Positions 52,057 to 62,632 of a DNA stretch of 64,000 nt are shown one piece after another; the stretch's first letter is position 1; each line of letters starts with the position of its first letter. This DNA comes from Fructobacillus papyriferae. Lineage in GTDB: Bacteria > Bacillota > Bacilli > Lactobacillales > Lactobacillaceae. A model generated the notes under the pieces. It saw only the letters and a list, made by a program, of their open reading frames with translations, did no database searches and was not told where the DNA came from. The stretch covers positions 124,001-188,000 of the forward strand of contig NZ_JAAMFI010000001.1 of assembly GCF_018437225.1 (NCBI RefSeq), in the 5' to 3' direction. A program made the position numbers and the translations under genes.

Positions 52057-53391
52057 ATGCCAAAGAAATATTACTTCATCGGAATCAAAGGAACGGGGAT
52101 GGGCCCACTGGCGCAGATCTTGCACGACCAAGGCAACGAAGTTCTTGGGTCTGATATTGATCAGTTTACTTACACGCAGGCGCCTTTGGAAAAGGCAGGA
52201 ATCAAAATTTTGTCTTTTGACGAAAACAACGTTTTGGCCCACAAGGACTACACCTTCGTTCGCGGAAACGCCTTTGAAGACGACCAAGTCGAAGTCAAGG
52301 CGGCACTCGAAGCAGGCGTGAAGATGATTTCCTTCCCTGAAGCGGTTGCCGAACAGATCGAGCAGGCGACCACGATTGCCGTTGCCGGTGCGCACGGGAA
52401 GACGTCGACGACGGGGATGTTGGCCCACGTGATGAAGAACGTGGCGAAGACTTCTTATCTGATTGGTGATGGAACTGGTCACGGGGTCGAAGATTCCGAA
52501 TTCTTCGTCTTGGAAGCCGATGAATACCGTCGCCACTTCAAGCCTTACCATCCTGATTACGCCATCTTGACCAATATCGATTTCGATCACCCGGACTACT
52601 ACAAGAACCTTGACGATGTCTTTTCTGCCTTTGAAGACTTTGCGAGTGGTGTTAAAAAGGGAATCGTGGCTTGGGGCGACGATCCATCGCTGCAAAAGCT
52701 AGACGTCGACGTGCCGCTTTACTACTACGGTGACGTTGCCGGTCGTGATGACTTCTTAATTGAAAATGTGGACAAGGAGACCAATGGGTCAACTTTCTCC
52801 GTTTCCTTCCGGGGCAAGGACCTGGGCTCCTTCTTCATTCCAATCTTTGGTCAGCACAACATCTTTAACGCGACCGCAGTCATTGCCGTTGCCTATTTGG
52901 AAGGCTTGGACTTGGCTGGCGTGCGTGAGCACCTGAAGACCTATCCCGGTGTGAAGCGACGCTTTTCTGAAAAGCAGGTTGGCGGCGTGACCATCATTGA
53001 TGACTACGCTCACCACCCAACCGAAATTAAGGCAACCCTTGATGCCGCTCGCCAGGAACATCCAGACAAGGAAATCGTGGCGGTCTTCCAGCCTCACACC
53101 TTTACCCGTGTGATCGCCTATAAAGATGAGTTCGCCAAAGCCCTTTCCCAGGCTGACACGGTTTATCTGACGCCAATCTTTGGCTCAGCCCGTGAAGCTT
53201 CCGGAACGGTTTCAGCAGAAGACATTGCGAAGGAAATCCCAGGTGGGGCAACGATTATCACAGAGGATAACCTGTCGCCCTTACTTGAACACGAAGACGG
53301 GGTCTTGGTCTTCATGGGGGCCGGTGATATTGAAAAGTATGAATTTACTTTTGAAAAGTTGCTCGGTCAAATCCAATCGGATCGGTCATAA
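52057..53391 (+). CDS. murC: UDP-N-acetylmuramate--L-alanine ligase
   Basis: A 444-residue Mur ligase adding the first amino acid of the peptidoglycan stem. Visible are the N-terminal GIKGTGMGPLA loop, ATP-binding AHGKTSTTGML (near 113), FVLEADEYRRHF, and DDYAHHPTEI in the C-terminal half. The frame is open from 51964 inside ytpR, but ATG 52057 starts the conserved fold and follows aaaaagagag. Confidence 0.96.
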   Translation: MPKKYYFIGIKGTGMGPLAQILHDQGNEVLGSDIDQFTYTQAPLEKAGIKILSFDENNVLAHKDYTFVRGNAFEDDQVEVKAALEAGVKMISFPEAVAEQIEQATTIAVAGAHGKTSTTGMLAHVMKNVAKTSYLIGDGTGHGVEDSEFFVLEADEYRRHFKPYHPDYAILTNIDFDHPDYYKNLDDVFSAFEDFASGVKKGIVAWGDDPSLQKLDVDVPLYYYGDVAGRDDFLIENVDKETNGSTFSVSFRGKDLGSFFIPIFGQHNIFNATAVIAVAYLEGLDLAGVREHLKTYPGVKRRFSEKQVGGVTIIDDYAHHPTEIKATLDAARQEHPDKEIVAVFQPHTFTRVIAYKDEFAKALSQADTVYLTPIFGSAREASGTVSAEDIAKEIPGGATIITEDNLSPLLEHEDGVLVFMGAGDIEKYEFTFEKLLGQIQSDRS

Positions 53392-53462
53392 GCTTTTAAT
53401 CTTAGTTTAAGCTGGTTTCGATAGAATATTTTCAAATAAATTAGAAACTGAGGAGATATAAA

Positions 53463-54188
53463 ATGAATAATTTTGATTTCAACTCTCGTCGCGACGTGAC
53501 GGGCGCTGATACGGGCATGAAGCTCTTCTTCCAAAAGGTTTACGGTTACATGGCCGTTGCTTTGGCCGTGACAGCTATTTCTGGCTACATTGTCCAGAAC
53601 TTCTTTTTGCCACAAGTTTTGTCACTCTTTACCGGTTCGTTTGTCGGTACGATCATCGTTTTCGGTATTGAAATCGCTTTAGTTGTGATGATTCGAAACG
53701 CTTCTTTCCAAAACAACCCTTCTAAGGCATTTGGTTTACTGATGACCTTTGCGGTTGCGCAAGGACTGATGCTGGGCATTCTCTTGGCCTACTACACGGG
53801 CGCTTCCGTTCTGGCAGCCTTTGTCTCAACAGCCGCACTTTTTGCTGGAATGGCCGCTTATGGTTTGTTTACTAAAAAGTCATTGGCTGGTATGGGATCC
53901 ATTTTGTTTGGTCTTTTGATTGGTCTGCTTGTGGCCATCGTGATTAACATTTTCATGGCTTCAAGCGCCTTTCAGTTATTGATCTCTATGGCCTCTGTTG
54001 TGATTTTTGCCCTTTACACGGCATACGATAACAACATGTTACGTCAGGCATACGTCCAACTGTCTAGCCAAGGGGCTGATGAGGGGCATTTAACGGGCAT
54101 GGCCATTGTTGGTGCCTTGATGCTTTACTTGGACTTCATTAACATTTTCTATTCATTGCTTCAGTTGTTCGGTGATAGCCGTGACTAA
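53463..54188 (+). CDS. Bax inhibitor-1/YccA-family membrane protein
   Basis: A 241-residue protein with about seven membrane segments. The family motif near the C-terminus is TAYDNNMLRQ and LYLDFINIFYSLLQLFGDSRD. Bacterial members conduct Ca2+ or bind proteases; the role here is unknown. The start follows gaggagatataaa. It is alone between murC and polA, with its own terminator. Confidence 0.92.
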   Translation: MNNFDFNSRRDVTGADTGMKLFFQKVYGYMAVALAVTAISGYIVQNFFLPQVLSLFTGSFVGTIIVFGIEIALVVMIRNASFQNNPSKAFGLLMTFAVAQGLMLGILLAYYTGASVLAAFVSTAALFAGMAAYGLFTKKSLAGMGSILFGLLIGLLVAIVINIFMASSAFQLLISMASVVIFALYTAYDNNMLRQAYVQLSSQGADEGHLTGMAIVGALMLYLDFINIFYSLLQLFGDSRD

Positions 54189-54195
54189 AGCAGTC

Positions 54196-54225
54196 AAAAA
54201 AGACTCGTTTCGGCGAGTTTTTTTT
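54196..54225 (+). terminator. Terminator after the BI-1 gene
   Basis: Short stem gactcg / cgagtt with A and T runs. Confidence 0.75.
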
Positions 54226-54262
54226 ATGCTACACTACAAGAAGATGAAACAAGGGGAGCAAC

Positions 54263-56953
54263 ATGAGTAAAAAAATCCTACTAATTGACGGAAATTCGCT
54301 GGCTTTTCGGGCCTTTTATGCGATGTACCAACAACTCGACCGGATGGTGACACCAGAAGGTTTGCACACCAATGCGTTGGTCGCCTTTAACAACTTCTTG
54401 GAGTCGATTGTTTTACCGATGCAACCGGACTTGGCTTTGGTGGCTTGGGATGCTCGCTCTGGTAAAGAGACATTTCGAGGCGATTTGTACGCAGATTATA
54501 AATCTGGTCGTGATAAGGCGCCGGCCGAATTTAAGGAACAGTTCCCTTATTTGCGGGAAATGGTCGAGGCCCACGGCCTGCACAACTACGAGCAGATTGG
54601 CTTGGAAGCAGACGACATCATCGGAACGCTGTCTCGCATTGGCCAAAAGGCCGGGGACGAAGTCATCATTATTACCGGGGACCAGGATTTGACGCAATTG
54701 GTCACGGACCATGTGACGGTCAAGCTGACCAAGAAGGGCGTGACTCAGGTCGAGGTCTACACACCCGACTTTATCATGGAGCAGTTTGGCATTACACCCG
54801 AGCAAATAATTGATAAGAAGGCGCTGACGGGGGATACCTCTGATAACTATCCGGGTGTCACCAAGGTCGGAGAAAAGACGGCTTTGAAACTCCTGAAGGA
54901 GTATCATGATCTGGACAATCTTTACGCGCACGTGGAGGCGATGAAGCCTTCCAAGATGAAGGAAAACCTGATCAACGACAAGGACCAGGCTTATCGCGCC
55001 CAGAAGCTGGCGACGATTATTACTGATGCCGACCTGTCGATTGGCCTGGACGACATCGTTTATGCCGGTCCAAAGGAAAAGGGCTTGGTGACGCTCTTTG
55101 AAAAGTTGCACTTCCGACAAGCGCTGAATAAGCTCCGTTCGCAGTCACTTCTTCCTGATGACGGTCAAGCAGCCGAAGCTTCCGAGCAAAAGCAAGGGAA
55201 CTTCCAAGAGGTCAAAGAACTGACGGATGTGGCCTTGGCCAAGTTGGGCAAGGAAAAGTCACTGGCTTTTCACATCGACACGACCGGTGACAACTACCAC
55301 CAGGCTGACATGATTGCCTTTGCGATTGGAAACGATCAGCTTGGTTACTTTGGCAGCCGGGACTTCACGCTCTTTGATAACGAGCATTTGCGCCAAATTA
55401 TCGAAGATAAAAGCATTCAACTTCGCCTCTTTAACGCCAAGGCCCACTGGGTTTTGCTACACCGTTTGGGTCTGACTTTGGCGGGCGTGGATTTCGACTT
55501 CCTGTTGGTCGCTTATTTGCTGGACACGGTCGGCAATGACAACGTGCTGTCGACATTAGCTGGCCGCTTCGGTCGTTATTTGGCAGATGATGAAGCAATT
55601 TACGGCAAAGGCGCTAAGTTCGCTGTGCCTGACGAGGGTCGAATCGTCGAAGAACACGTTGGCCATAAGGCGCAGACGGTCTTTGACTTGCGCGATCAGG
55701 CTTTCGAGGATTTGGACAAGCACGAACAGGGCCACTTGTACCACGACATCGAGTTGCCTTTGTCCTTTGTGCTTGCCAAAATGGAAGCCCGTGGCTTCAC
55801 GGTTAACGAGGACCGCTTGGCCAAGATGGGGCAAGAGATGGACGAGCAGATTGCCTCACTGAAAGAAGAAATCTTCCAAATGGCAGGCGAAGAGTTCAAC
55901 ATTAACTCGACCAAGCAGCTGGGCACTTTGCTCTTTGAAAAGATGGGCCTGCCCGTCATCAAGAAGACAAAGACCGGCTATTCAACGGCTGTCGAAGTCC
56001 TAGAAAAGTTGGCGCCACAGGCACCAATTGTGGATCACATTTTGTCTTATCGTCAGTTGGCTAAGCTGAAGTCCACCTATGTCGATGGTTTGCTGGCCGT
56101 GGTTGATCAGGCTGATCATAAGGTCCACACGCGTTTCTTGCAAACGCTGACGCAGACCGGTCGATTGTCCTCAGTCGATCCAAACTTGCAAAACATCCCG
56201 ATGCGGACGGAAGCCGGCCGCAAGATTCGCCACGCTTTCGTGCCGTCACACGACGACTGGGTGATCTTTGGTGCCGACTACTCCCAGATCGAATTACGTG
56301 TTTTGGCTTCGATTACCGGGGATCCAGCCATGGAGCATGCCTTTGTCGAAGACGAAGACATTCATGCGGAAACGGCCCGCAAAGTTTTTGGCCTGCCAGA
56401 TGATGCGCCAATCGATGCCGACCAGCGTCGGACGGCCAAGGCGGTTAACTTTGGTATTGTGTATGGTATTTCCGATTATGGCTTATCGAAGAACTTGAAC
56501 ATTGCACGTAAAGATGCCAAGGCCTTCATCGAGACTTATTTCCAGGAATTTCCACGCATTCATCAATGGATGGAGCAGATTAAGGAAAAGGCGCATCAGG
56601 ACGGCTTTGTCGAAACCATCGAACACCGCCGCCGGTATTTACCAGACATCAATGCCAAAAACTTCAACACACGCTCCTTTGCCGAACGAACGGCCATGAA
56701 TTCGCCAATTCAGGGATCCGCTGCCGATATCATCAAGATTGCGATGATTAAAGTCAGTGATGCCGTGGAAGAGAAGGGCTTGCATGCTCGGATGTTAGTT
56801 CAGGTTCATGATGAACTAGTCTTCGAATGTCCAAAAGATGAACTGGAAACCTTAAGAAGAACGGTTACCTCCGTGATGGACAGTGCGGTTCAACTTGCCA
56901 TTCCGCTTAAAGTAGAATCCCATGCAGGACCGACATGGTACGAAGCTAAGTGA
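54263..56953 (+). CDS. polA: DNA polymerase I
   Basis: An 896-residue repair and Okazaki-processing polymerase. The N-terminal 5'-nuclease domain (about 1-290; DGNSLAFRAFYA, ITGDQDLTQLV) is intact. The middle 3'-5' exonuclease domain has lost its DxE (FHIDTTGD) and the second acid (NAKAHWVLL), so it is likely inactive, as in many Gram-positives. Polymerase motifs A (DYSQIELR, near 672), B (RRTAKAVNFGIVYG, near 722) and C (VHDEL, near 848) are intact. Confidence 0.96.
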   Translation: MSKKILLIDGNSLAFRAFYAMYQQLDRMVTPEGLHTNALVAFNNFLESIVLPMQPDLALVAWDARSGKETFRGDLYADYKSGRDKAPAEFKEQFPYLREMVEAHGLHNYEQIGLEADDIIGTLSRIGQKAGDEVIIITGDQDLTQLVTDHVTVKLTKKGVTQVEVYTPDFIMEQFGITPEQIIDKKALTGDTSDNYPGVTKVGEKTALKLLKEYHDLDNLYAHVEAMKPSKMKENLINDKDQAYRAQKLATIITDADLSIGLDDIVYAGPKEKGLVTLFEKLHFRQALNKLRSQSLLPDDGQAAEASEQKQGNFQEVKELTDVALAKLGKEKSLAFHIDTTGDNYHQADMIAFAIGNDQLGYFGSRDFTLFDNEHLRQIIEDKSIQLRLFNAKAHWVLLHRLGLTLAGVDFDFLLVAYLLDTVGNDNVLSTLAGRFGRYLADDEAIYGKGAKFAVPDEGRIVEEHVGHKAQTVFDLRDQAFEDLDKHEQGHLYHDIELPLSFVLAKMEARGFTVNEDRLAKMGQEMDEQIASLKEEIFQMAGEEFNINSTKQLGTLLFEKMGLPVIKKTKTGYSTAVEVLEKLAPQAPIVDHILSYRQLAKLKSTYVDGLLAVVDQADHKVHTRFLQTLTQTGRLSSVDPNLQNIPMRTEAGRKIRHAFVPSHDDWVIFGADYSQIELRVLASITGDPAMEHAFVEDEDIHAETARKVFGLPDDAPIDADQRRTAKAVNFGIVYGISDYGLSKNLNIARKDAKAFIETYFQEFPRIHQWMEQIKEKAHQDGFVETIEHRRRYLPDINAKNFNTRSFAERTAMNSPIQGSAADIIKIAMIKVSDAVEEKGLHARMLVQVHDELVFECPKDELETLRRTVTSVMDSAVQLAIPLKVESHAGPTWYEAK

Positions 56954-56966
56954 GTCTTGCAAAATG

Positions 56967-56995
56967 AAAGGAGTCGATTGAATCGGCTCTTTTTT
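56967..56995 (+). terminator. Terminator after polA
   Basis: Stem gagtcgatt / aatcggctc (one T-G) with T6. Confidence 0.82.
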
Positions 56996-57091
56996 GCTCG
57001 TTTTGATTTATTAGCATTCTCTAACGGGGATCTTTACTAGACCAATTGCCATACCAATTGGGCGGTCAAGTCAAGAAAGCTGACCAAATTC

Positions 57092-57120
57092 TATACAAAG
57101 TCCTATGTTTCGACTATTAT
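57092..57120 (+). promoter_or_regulatory. Predicted glnRA promoter
   Basis: TATACA (57092-57097), 17 nt, TATTAT (57115-57120), 24 nt before glnR. I could not find the GlnR box pattern TGTnAn7TnACA in 56960-57144. Confidence 0.5.
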
Positions 57121-57144
57121 TTGTAACAAGGAGGTGGAACCAAC

Positions 57145-57486
57145 ATGAAAAGTTCGGAATTACAACGAAATAAAGCCGTCTTGCCGATGTCGGTTGTACG
57201 GGAGCTAACGTTGCTTTCTGACCGTCAAATCCGTTATTACGAAGAACATGGGTTGGTGAAGCCGAAGCGGGGAAAGGGTGGACAGCGCCGGTTCTCGTTA
57301 AATAACATCGATCAATTGTTACAGATAAAGGATCATTTGGACGCTGGCGATTCGACCAAAGATATTAAGGAACTTTTTGACAAGGCAGATCGCCTTCAAA
57401 AACAAAAAGAAGAGGATAAGAACTCTTCTTTGCGCCGTTCTTTGCAAGATGAATTTGCCCAAATTGCCCGGTTTAATCAGTATTAA
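57145..57486 (+). CDS. glnR: GlnR, MerR-type nitrogen regulator
   Basis: A 113-residue MerR-family repressor. The winged helix (about 18-75) has LTLLSDRQIRYYEEHGLVKP and GGQRRFSLNNIDQL. The short C-terminal tail is where feedback-inhibited glutamine synthetase normally acts on GlnR. It is followed by glnA with a 33-nt gap. Ribosome site aaggaggtgg. Represses glnRA and other nitrogen genes when glutamine is plentiful. Confidence 0.94.
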   Translation: MKSSELQRNKAVLPMSVVRELTLLSDRQIRYYEEHGLVKPKRGKGGQRRFSLNNIDQLLQIKDHLDAGDSTKDIKELFDKADRLQKQKEEDKNSSLRRSLQDEFAQIARFNQY

Positions 57487-57519
57487 TTGATGGGATTTGA
57501 TAGGATAAGGGGGAAGAAA

Positions 57520-58869
57520 ATGGAAAAAGAGATGATGACCAAAGAGTCGATTAAAAAACGCGTGGTAGACGAACAAGTGGAGTTCATCCGGGTGACGTTC
57601 ACGGATGTCTTTGGCACGATTAAGAATGTCGAGGTGCCTGCTTCACAGCTCGACCGAGTGTTGAATAATGACTTGATGTTTGATGGCTCTTCTATCGAAG
57701 GCTTTGTTCGAATTAACGAATCGGACATGTATCTTTATCCTGACTTATCTACTTTCATGATTTTCCCCTGGGCAACGGATGAGCATGGTGGCAAAGTGGC
57801 GCGCCTGATTGCCGACGTTTATAATGCGGATCGGACACCGTTTGAGGGCGACCCTCGAATCGCTTTGAAAGAGGCGGTTAAAAAAGCAGAAGACCGTGGC
57901 TTTACGGAATTTAATGTCGGAACTGAACCGGAGTTCTTCTTGTTTAAGTTAGATGAGCAAGGCAAGCCTACCATGGAGCTAAATGATCATGGCTCTTACT
58001 TTGATTTAGCACCATTGGACCGAGGCGAAGATGTTCGACGTGAGATTGTGTTGACTTTGGAAAAGATGGGCTTTGAAGTGGAAGCGGCCCACCATGAAGT
58101 GGCGGCTGGTCAGCACGAAGTTGATTTCAAATACGCTGATGCGTTGGATGCAGCCGACAAGATCCAAACGTTTAAGTTGGTCGTGAAGACAATTGCGCGA
58201 AAGAATGGCTACTACGCCACCTTCATGCCAAAGCCTGTTGCCGGCATTAACGGGTCGGGGATGCACGTTAACATGTCGCTTTTTGATCAGACGGGGAACG
58301 CCTTTGCCGGAGACGAAAAGAATCAGATGGCTCTTTCTGATACGGCCCTGCATTTCTTAGGCGGCCTATTGAAGCACGCTCCTGCCATTACAGCCATTGC
58401 CAATCCAACGGTGAATTCATATAAGCGATTGACACCTGGTTTTGAAGCACCGGTATACGTTGCTTGGTCGACTTCTAATCGGTCACCGATGGTCCGGGTT
58501 CCTGTGGCACGGGGCCTGGCCACTCGTTTGGAACTGCGAACAGTCGACCCAACAACCAATCCATACACTTGCTTGGCAGCGATTTTGTCAGCTGGACTGG
58601 ACGGAATGGATCAAGGGTTGGAACCAAGTGCGTCGGTTGATAAGAACATCTACCTAATGGATGAAAATGAGCGAAAGAAAGCCGGTATCCGTGATTTGCC
58701 GGACACGCTCTTGGATGCTCTGGAAGAGTTAGAACAAGATCCGGTTATTATCGATGCAATCGGAACGCATATTACTGACAAATTCATTGAGGCTAAGAAG
58801 ATTGAATACACGTCTTATCGACAGTACGTTTCCAAATGGGAAGTGGACAATTACTTTATGAATTATTAG
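57520..58869 (+). CDS. glnA: Glutamine synthetase type I (alpha)
   Basis: A 449-residue enzyme making glutamine from glutamate, ammonia and ATP. Signatures are [54 protein letters not shown] and RSPMVRVP. There is no adenylylation-type insertion, fitting the GSI-alpha form that is controlled by feedback and GlnR. The frame opens at TTG 57487, but ATG 57520 follows aagggggaag. Confidence 0.97.
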   Translation: MEKEMMTKESIKKRVVDEQVEFIRVTFTDVFGTIKNVEVPASQLDRVLNNDLMFDGSSIEGFVRINESDMYLYPDLSTFMIFPWATDEHGGKVARLIADVYNADRTPFEGDPRIALKEAVKKAEDRGFTEFNVGTEPEFFLFKLDEQGKPTMELNDHGSYFDLAPLDRGEDVRREIVLTLEKMGFEVEAAHHEVAAGQHEVDFKYADALDAADKIQTFKLVVKTIARKNGYYATFMPKPVAGINGSGMHVNMSLFDQTGNAFAGDEKNQMALSDTALHFLGGLLKHAPAITAIANPTVNSYKRLTPGFEAPVYVAWSTSNRSPMVRVPVARGLATRLELRTVDPTTNPYTCLAAILSAGLDGMDQGLEPSASVDKNIYLMDENERKKAGIRDLPDTLLDALEELEQDPVIIDAIGTHITDKFIEAKKIEYTSYRQYVSKWEVDNYFMNY

Positions 58870-58909
58870 AAAAAAGACCTTCGAGTAATGAACTCGAAGG
58901 TCTTTTTTT
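58870..58909. terminator. Bidirectional terminator glnA / MFS gene
   Basis: Perfect long stem aaaaagaccttcgagt / actcgaaggtctttttt between convergent genes. Confidence 0.93.
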
Positions 58910-58924
58910 GTGCGACTTTGCTTG

Positions 58925-60139
58925 CTAATGAACGGTTTTGTTTCGATAAATGTTGAAATAAAAGAGCGTTCCGTTAATCGCCATGACAATTGCGGTGAAG
59001 ATGAAGATCGCCCGGTAGTCAAAGACCGACGCAATGACCGTGCCACAAAGCGGACCGAGAACGGAACCAATCGATTGAAAGGATTGATTGTAAGAAAAGA
59101 CACGGGAAACCATCTCGTCTGGACTGTTGCGTGACAACAAGGTCTGGATGGCTGGTAAAAGCGTGGCGTCGGCAATACCAATAGCAAAGCGGAAGAAAAG
59201 TAACCAAAAGACGGTTGTGACAAAGGCTGTTGGTACAAAAGCGATGACCGCCATGACAAAGCCCATCTGAAGCATAAATTTGGTTCCAATATGATCCCCT
59301 AAGCGGCCAAACCACGAAGCAAAGATAAAGGTCGCACAGCCAGGCATCGCCGCGACAAGACCGGTGATAAAGGTGATGTTACTGTGGCCGGAAAGCACCT
59401 CGCGGACGAAAAGGGCAACAATTGGGTTGATGGCCATGTTAACAATTTGGACCAACATCGTAGTTGTAAAGAGGGCCAACAGGACTTTCCAATTGGCTAA
59501 ATCTGAAAAACGCATCTTGGGTTTTGGCTTTTCGTCTTCAGCTGGCTTTTCAGGTACCTTTTCTTCGACTAGAATCCAAATGAAAAAGAAGACGATGACA
59601 AAGATCGTTGCCGTAATCAAAAAGATTTGCCGGTAGGAAAGAAATGTGGCTAATGAACCACCAATTAAGGGGCCCATTAATGTACCACCAGTAAAGCCGG
59701 TAACGACAATACCAAGGGCTCGCCCAACTTGATCCTTTGGCGTCTGGGTGGCGATTAAAGCATTTGAGTTGGAGATAAAGCCACCAAGTGCCCCTTGCAA
59801 ACCACGTAAGAAGATCAGCTGCCAGACGTTTTGACTAAAACCGGTCAAGGCCATCACAAAGGCCAAGCCGAGGGCTGCTCGCATCATCATTAGCTTGCGG
59901 CCTTTTTTGTCAGCCAGCTTGCCCCAAAGAGGCGAAACAATCGCTGAAACTAAGAAGGTTACCGCAAAAGCAGCCCCAGAATAGAAGTTTAGCTGATCGC
60001 TAGTGAAGCGGCCCATCGTGTCGATGTAAAGTGAGAGAAAGGGGACGATTTCGGAAAAGGCAATGCCTGTCATCATGACAGCTAGCCAGATGATCCACAT
60101 GTTTCTTTTCCAATCAATTGTGTGCGCGTTTTCGGTCAT
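58925..60139 (-). CDS. MFS multidrug exporter (PmrA/NorA-like)
   Basis: A 404-residue 12-segment major facilitator. Motif A is seen as GKLADKKGRKLMMM after segment 2, and the motif C-like antiporter signature as GIVVTGFTGGTLMGPLIGG in segment 5. A charged loop (about 193-215) separates the halves. By family it expels drugs or dyes by proton exchange; actual substrates are unknown. Ribosome site cggaggtgcc. Confidence 0.88.
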   Translation of the reverse strand: MTENAHTIDWKRNMWIIWLAVMMTGIAFSEIVPFLSLYIDTMGRFTSDQLNFYSGAAFAVTFLVSAIVSPLWGKLADKKGRKLMMMRAALGLAFVMALTGFSQNVWQLIFLRGLQGALGGFISNSNALIATQTPKDQVGRALGIVVTGFTGGTLMGPLIGGSLATFLSYRQIFLITATIFVIVFFFIWILVEEKVPEKPAEDEKPKPKMRFSDLANWKVLLALFTTTMLVQIVNMAINPIVALFVREVLSGHSNITFITGLVAAMPGCATFIFASWFGRLGDHIGTKFMLQMGFVMAVIAFVPTAFVTTVFWLLFFRFAIGIADATLLPAIQTLLSRNSPDEMVSRVFSYNQSFQSIGSVLGPLCGTVIASVFDYRAIFIFTAIVMAINGTLFYFNIYRNKTVH

Positions 60140-60294
60140 GGCACCTCCGATAATGATTCAATACTATGGGCATATCTTACTCTTTTTTGATGAAAATGTC
60201 AGCTTTTAAACCGGGTATCATCAGGCGCTTTTCTAAAGTAAATATATATCTTAGAAAGGGGTCAGGACAGGGATCGATCGGAACAATTCGGATC

Positions 60295-60323
60295 TTGTGT
60301 CTGCTACATCCTTCCCTTATAAT
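60295..60323 (+). promoter_or_regulatory. Predicted rel promoter
   Basis: TTGTGT (60295-60300), 17 nt, TATAAT (60318-60323), 44 nt before the start. The rest of 60140-60294 shows nothing clear. Confidence 0.65.
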
Positions 60324-60367
60324 GAAACTTATCTAGAGTAAGGATTGAAACGTTTAAGGAGGGCCCC

Positions 60368-62602
60368 ATGACCAAACACAAAGACTATCAAGCAGCTGAC
60401 GTGTTGGCCATGGTGGCCGACTATTTACCAGAAGAACAGGTGCAGGCCGTCAAAAAGGCCTATGACTGGGCAGCGTTTTTACATAAAGAGCAAAAGCGCC
60501 AGTCGGGGATTCCATACATTGCCCATCCTATTCAGGTGGCAGGAATTTTAGCCGAGCTTAAAATGGACGGCCCAACAATTATTGCTGGTTTTTTGCATGA
60601 CATTGTGGAAGACACTCCGGTGAGCTTAGAAGATGTTGTGGACCGATTCGGCCCAATCGTCGGCCGAATCGTGGACGGTGTGACGAAGATTTCCAAGATT
60701 AAATATCAGGATTCCAAAGTCCAATTAGCGGAAAACCATCGAAAGCTTCTTTTAGCGATGGCAAAAGATATTCGAGTGATTATTGTTAAATTGGCGGACC
60801 GTCTGCACAATATGCGTACGTTGGATGCTTTACGGCCAGAAAAACAACGTCGGATATCTCAGGAAACCTTGTCCATTTATGCGCCACTGGCAGATCGTCT
60901 TGGTATTTCGGCGATTAAATGGGAGTTAGAAGATCTGTCTCTTTCCTATTTAGAACCGGATGCCTATCACAAGATTGCCAGCATGATGTCGATGAAGCGT
61001 GATGAACGCTTGGCTGTTATTCAAGAAGCCATTGATGAAATTGAAGCTAGCATTGACGAATTACATATTAAGGACGTGTCCGTCTATGGCCGTCCAAAAC
61101 ACATCTATTCGATTTATCGCAAGTTGGTCGACCAGCACAAATCCTTTGATGAAATCTATGATTTGTCGGCCATCCGCGTTTTGACCGAAAATCTAACGGA
61201 CACTTATGCTGTTTTGGGCGCCATTCACGCGCACTGGAAGCCATTGCCTGGTCGCTTTAAGGATTACATTGCCTTACCAAAGCCAAACGGATACCAATCC
61301 TTGCACACGACGGTGATCGGCCCTGCTGGTCGCCCGCTTGAGGTACAGATCCGCACTTATGCCATGCACCAAGTTGCTGAATTTGGTGTGGCCGCTCACT
61401 GGGCCTATAAAAAGAATAAAGGTTCTGATCAGCAGGCCGATGTTTCAGACAAATCTGAGCGTGTCTTAAATATGATCCAAGGTATTTTGGAGTTCCAGGA
61501 GTCGGCCGAAGACGCTCAAGATTTCATGGATTCTGTGCAAACAGACCTTTTTGTTGATCGCGTCTATGCCTTTTCACCAGCTGGGGATGTCTACGAGTTG
61601 TCAAAAGGGGCTGGTCCTTTAGATATGGCTTTTGCCATTCACTCTAAAGTTGGCGCACATACCACCGGTGCTAAAGCTAATGGCCGTATTGTCCCGTTGG
61701 ATTATCAAATTCAAAACGGCGACATCATGGAGATCCTGACCAGTCCCAATGCGCAACCTTCTCGTGATTGGCTGGACTTAGTCAAAACAAGAAAGGCCCG
61801 GCATAAGATCAAGTCGGCGTTAAAAAAACGCGATCGTGAAGAAAACATTCAGGCTGGTTTAGATGCGGTTTCAAAGGAACTCTTTGATCAAGGTTATGAT
61901 CTTAGTGACTTTGTGACCGACGAGAAACTGCAGGGTGTGGCTGATGTTTTCCAATCGGGAACAAAGGATGATTTACTGGCAGCTGTCGGGTATGGGGACG
62001 TCACCCGTTTGGCTGTTGTCCGTGAGCTAACGAAGGCAGACCGGGAAGCCAAAGAGGCGGCGGCAGCTGAAGAATTGCAAAAGCGCTTGCTCGAAGAGGG
62101 TGGTGCGATTAAAAAGAATAGCCAGACCAACAAGAAAAAGGAAAAGGCTGATTCTGATGTCGTTATTGCCGGCATTGACAGCCTGCTGGTTCATTTGGCC
62201 AAATGCTGTACGCCAGTGCCAGGCGACAACGTGACGGGTTATATAACACAAGGGCGTGGAGTGGCCGTTCACCGCTTTGATTGTCCAAACATTCACGCTG
62301 CCCAAAAAGCAGGTGAACGATTAGTGGATGTGATCTGGGCTGATCCGAATGGTCAGCGTCCAGACTACACCGCAGATTTGACTATCCACGCCGAAAATGA
62401 GCCAGGCATCTTAAATAGCTTGCTGAAATCATTGAACGCGAAGACGCGCTTTATTAAAGAAATTAATGGGCATGTTACTCGCGGTGGCATGGTGCAAGTT
62501 CAAGCTTCGCTTGGGGTGATGAATTTGGCCCAGTTAAATGGCATCATTGATTCTTTGTCTGCGCAACGCTCGGTCTATGAAGTGAAGCGTACGATTCACT
62601 AA
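60368..62602 (+). CDS. rel: Bifunctional (p)ppGpp synthetase/hydrolase Rel
   Basis: A 744-residue stringent-response enzyme. The HD hydrolase domain has YIAHPIQVAGIL and FLHDIVEDT (about 75-83). The synthetase domain has RFKDYIALPKPNGYQSLHTT (about 297-316). A TGS domain (VYAFSPAGDVYELSKGAGPLD), a CC motif region (HLAKCCTPVPGD, about 610) and a C-terminal ACT domain follow. Both activities look intact. Starts after ggaggg. Confidence 0.96.
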   Translation: MTKHKDYQAADVLAMVADYLPEEQVQAVKKAYDWAAFLHKEQKRQSGIPYIAHPIQVAGILAELKMDGPTIIAGFLHDIVEDTPVSLEDVVDRFGPIVGRIVDGVTKISKIKYQDSKVQLAENHRKLLLAMAKDIRVIIVKLADRLHNMRTLDALRPEKQRRISQETLSIYAPLADRLGISAIKWELEDLSLSYLEPDAYHKIASMMSMKRDERLAVIQEAIDEIEASIDELHIKDVSVYGRPKHIYSIYRKLVDQHKSFDEIYDLSAIRVLTENLTDTYAVLGAIHAHWKPLPGRFKDYIALPKPNGYQSLHTTVIGPAGRPLEVQIRTYAMHQVAEFGVAAHWAYKKNKGSDQQADVSDKSERVLNMIQGILEFQESAEDAQDFMDSVQTDLFVDRVYAFSPAGDVYELSKGAGPLDMAFAIHSKVGAHTTGAKANGRIVPLDYQIQNGDIMEILTSPNAQPSRDWLDLVKTRKARHKIKSALKKRDREENIQAGLDAVSKELFDQGYDLSDFVTDEKLQGVADVFQSGTKDDLLAAVGYGDVTRLAVVRELTKADREAKEAAAAEELQKRLLEEGGAIKKNSQTNKKKEKADSDVVIAGIDSLLVHLAKCCTPVPGDNVTGYITQGRGVAVHRFDCPNIHAAQKAGERLVDVIWADPNGQRPDYTADLTIHAENEPGILNSLLKSLNAKTRFIKEINGHVTRGGMVQVQASLGVMNLAQLNGIIDSLSAQRSVYEVKRTIH

Positions 62603-62632
62603 ATACAATCAAAAAGAGAAGAGGAGGACGTT

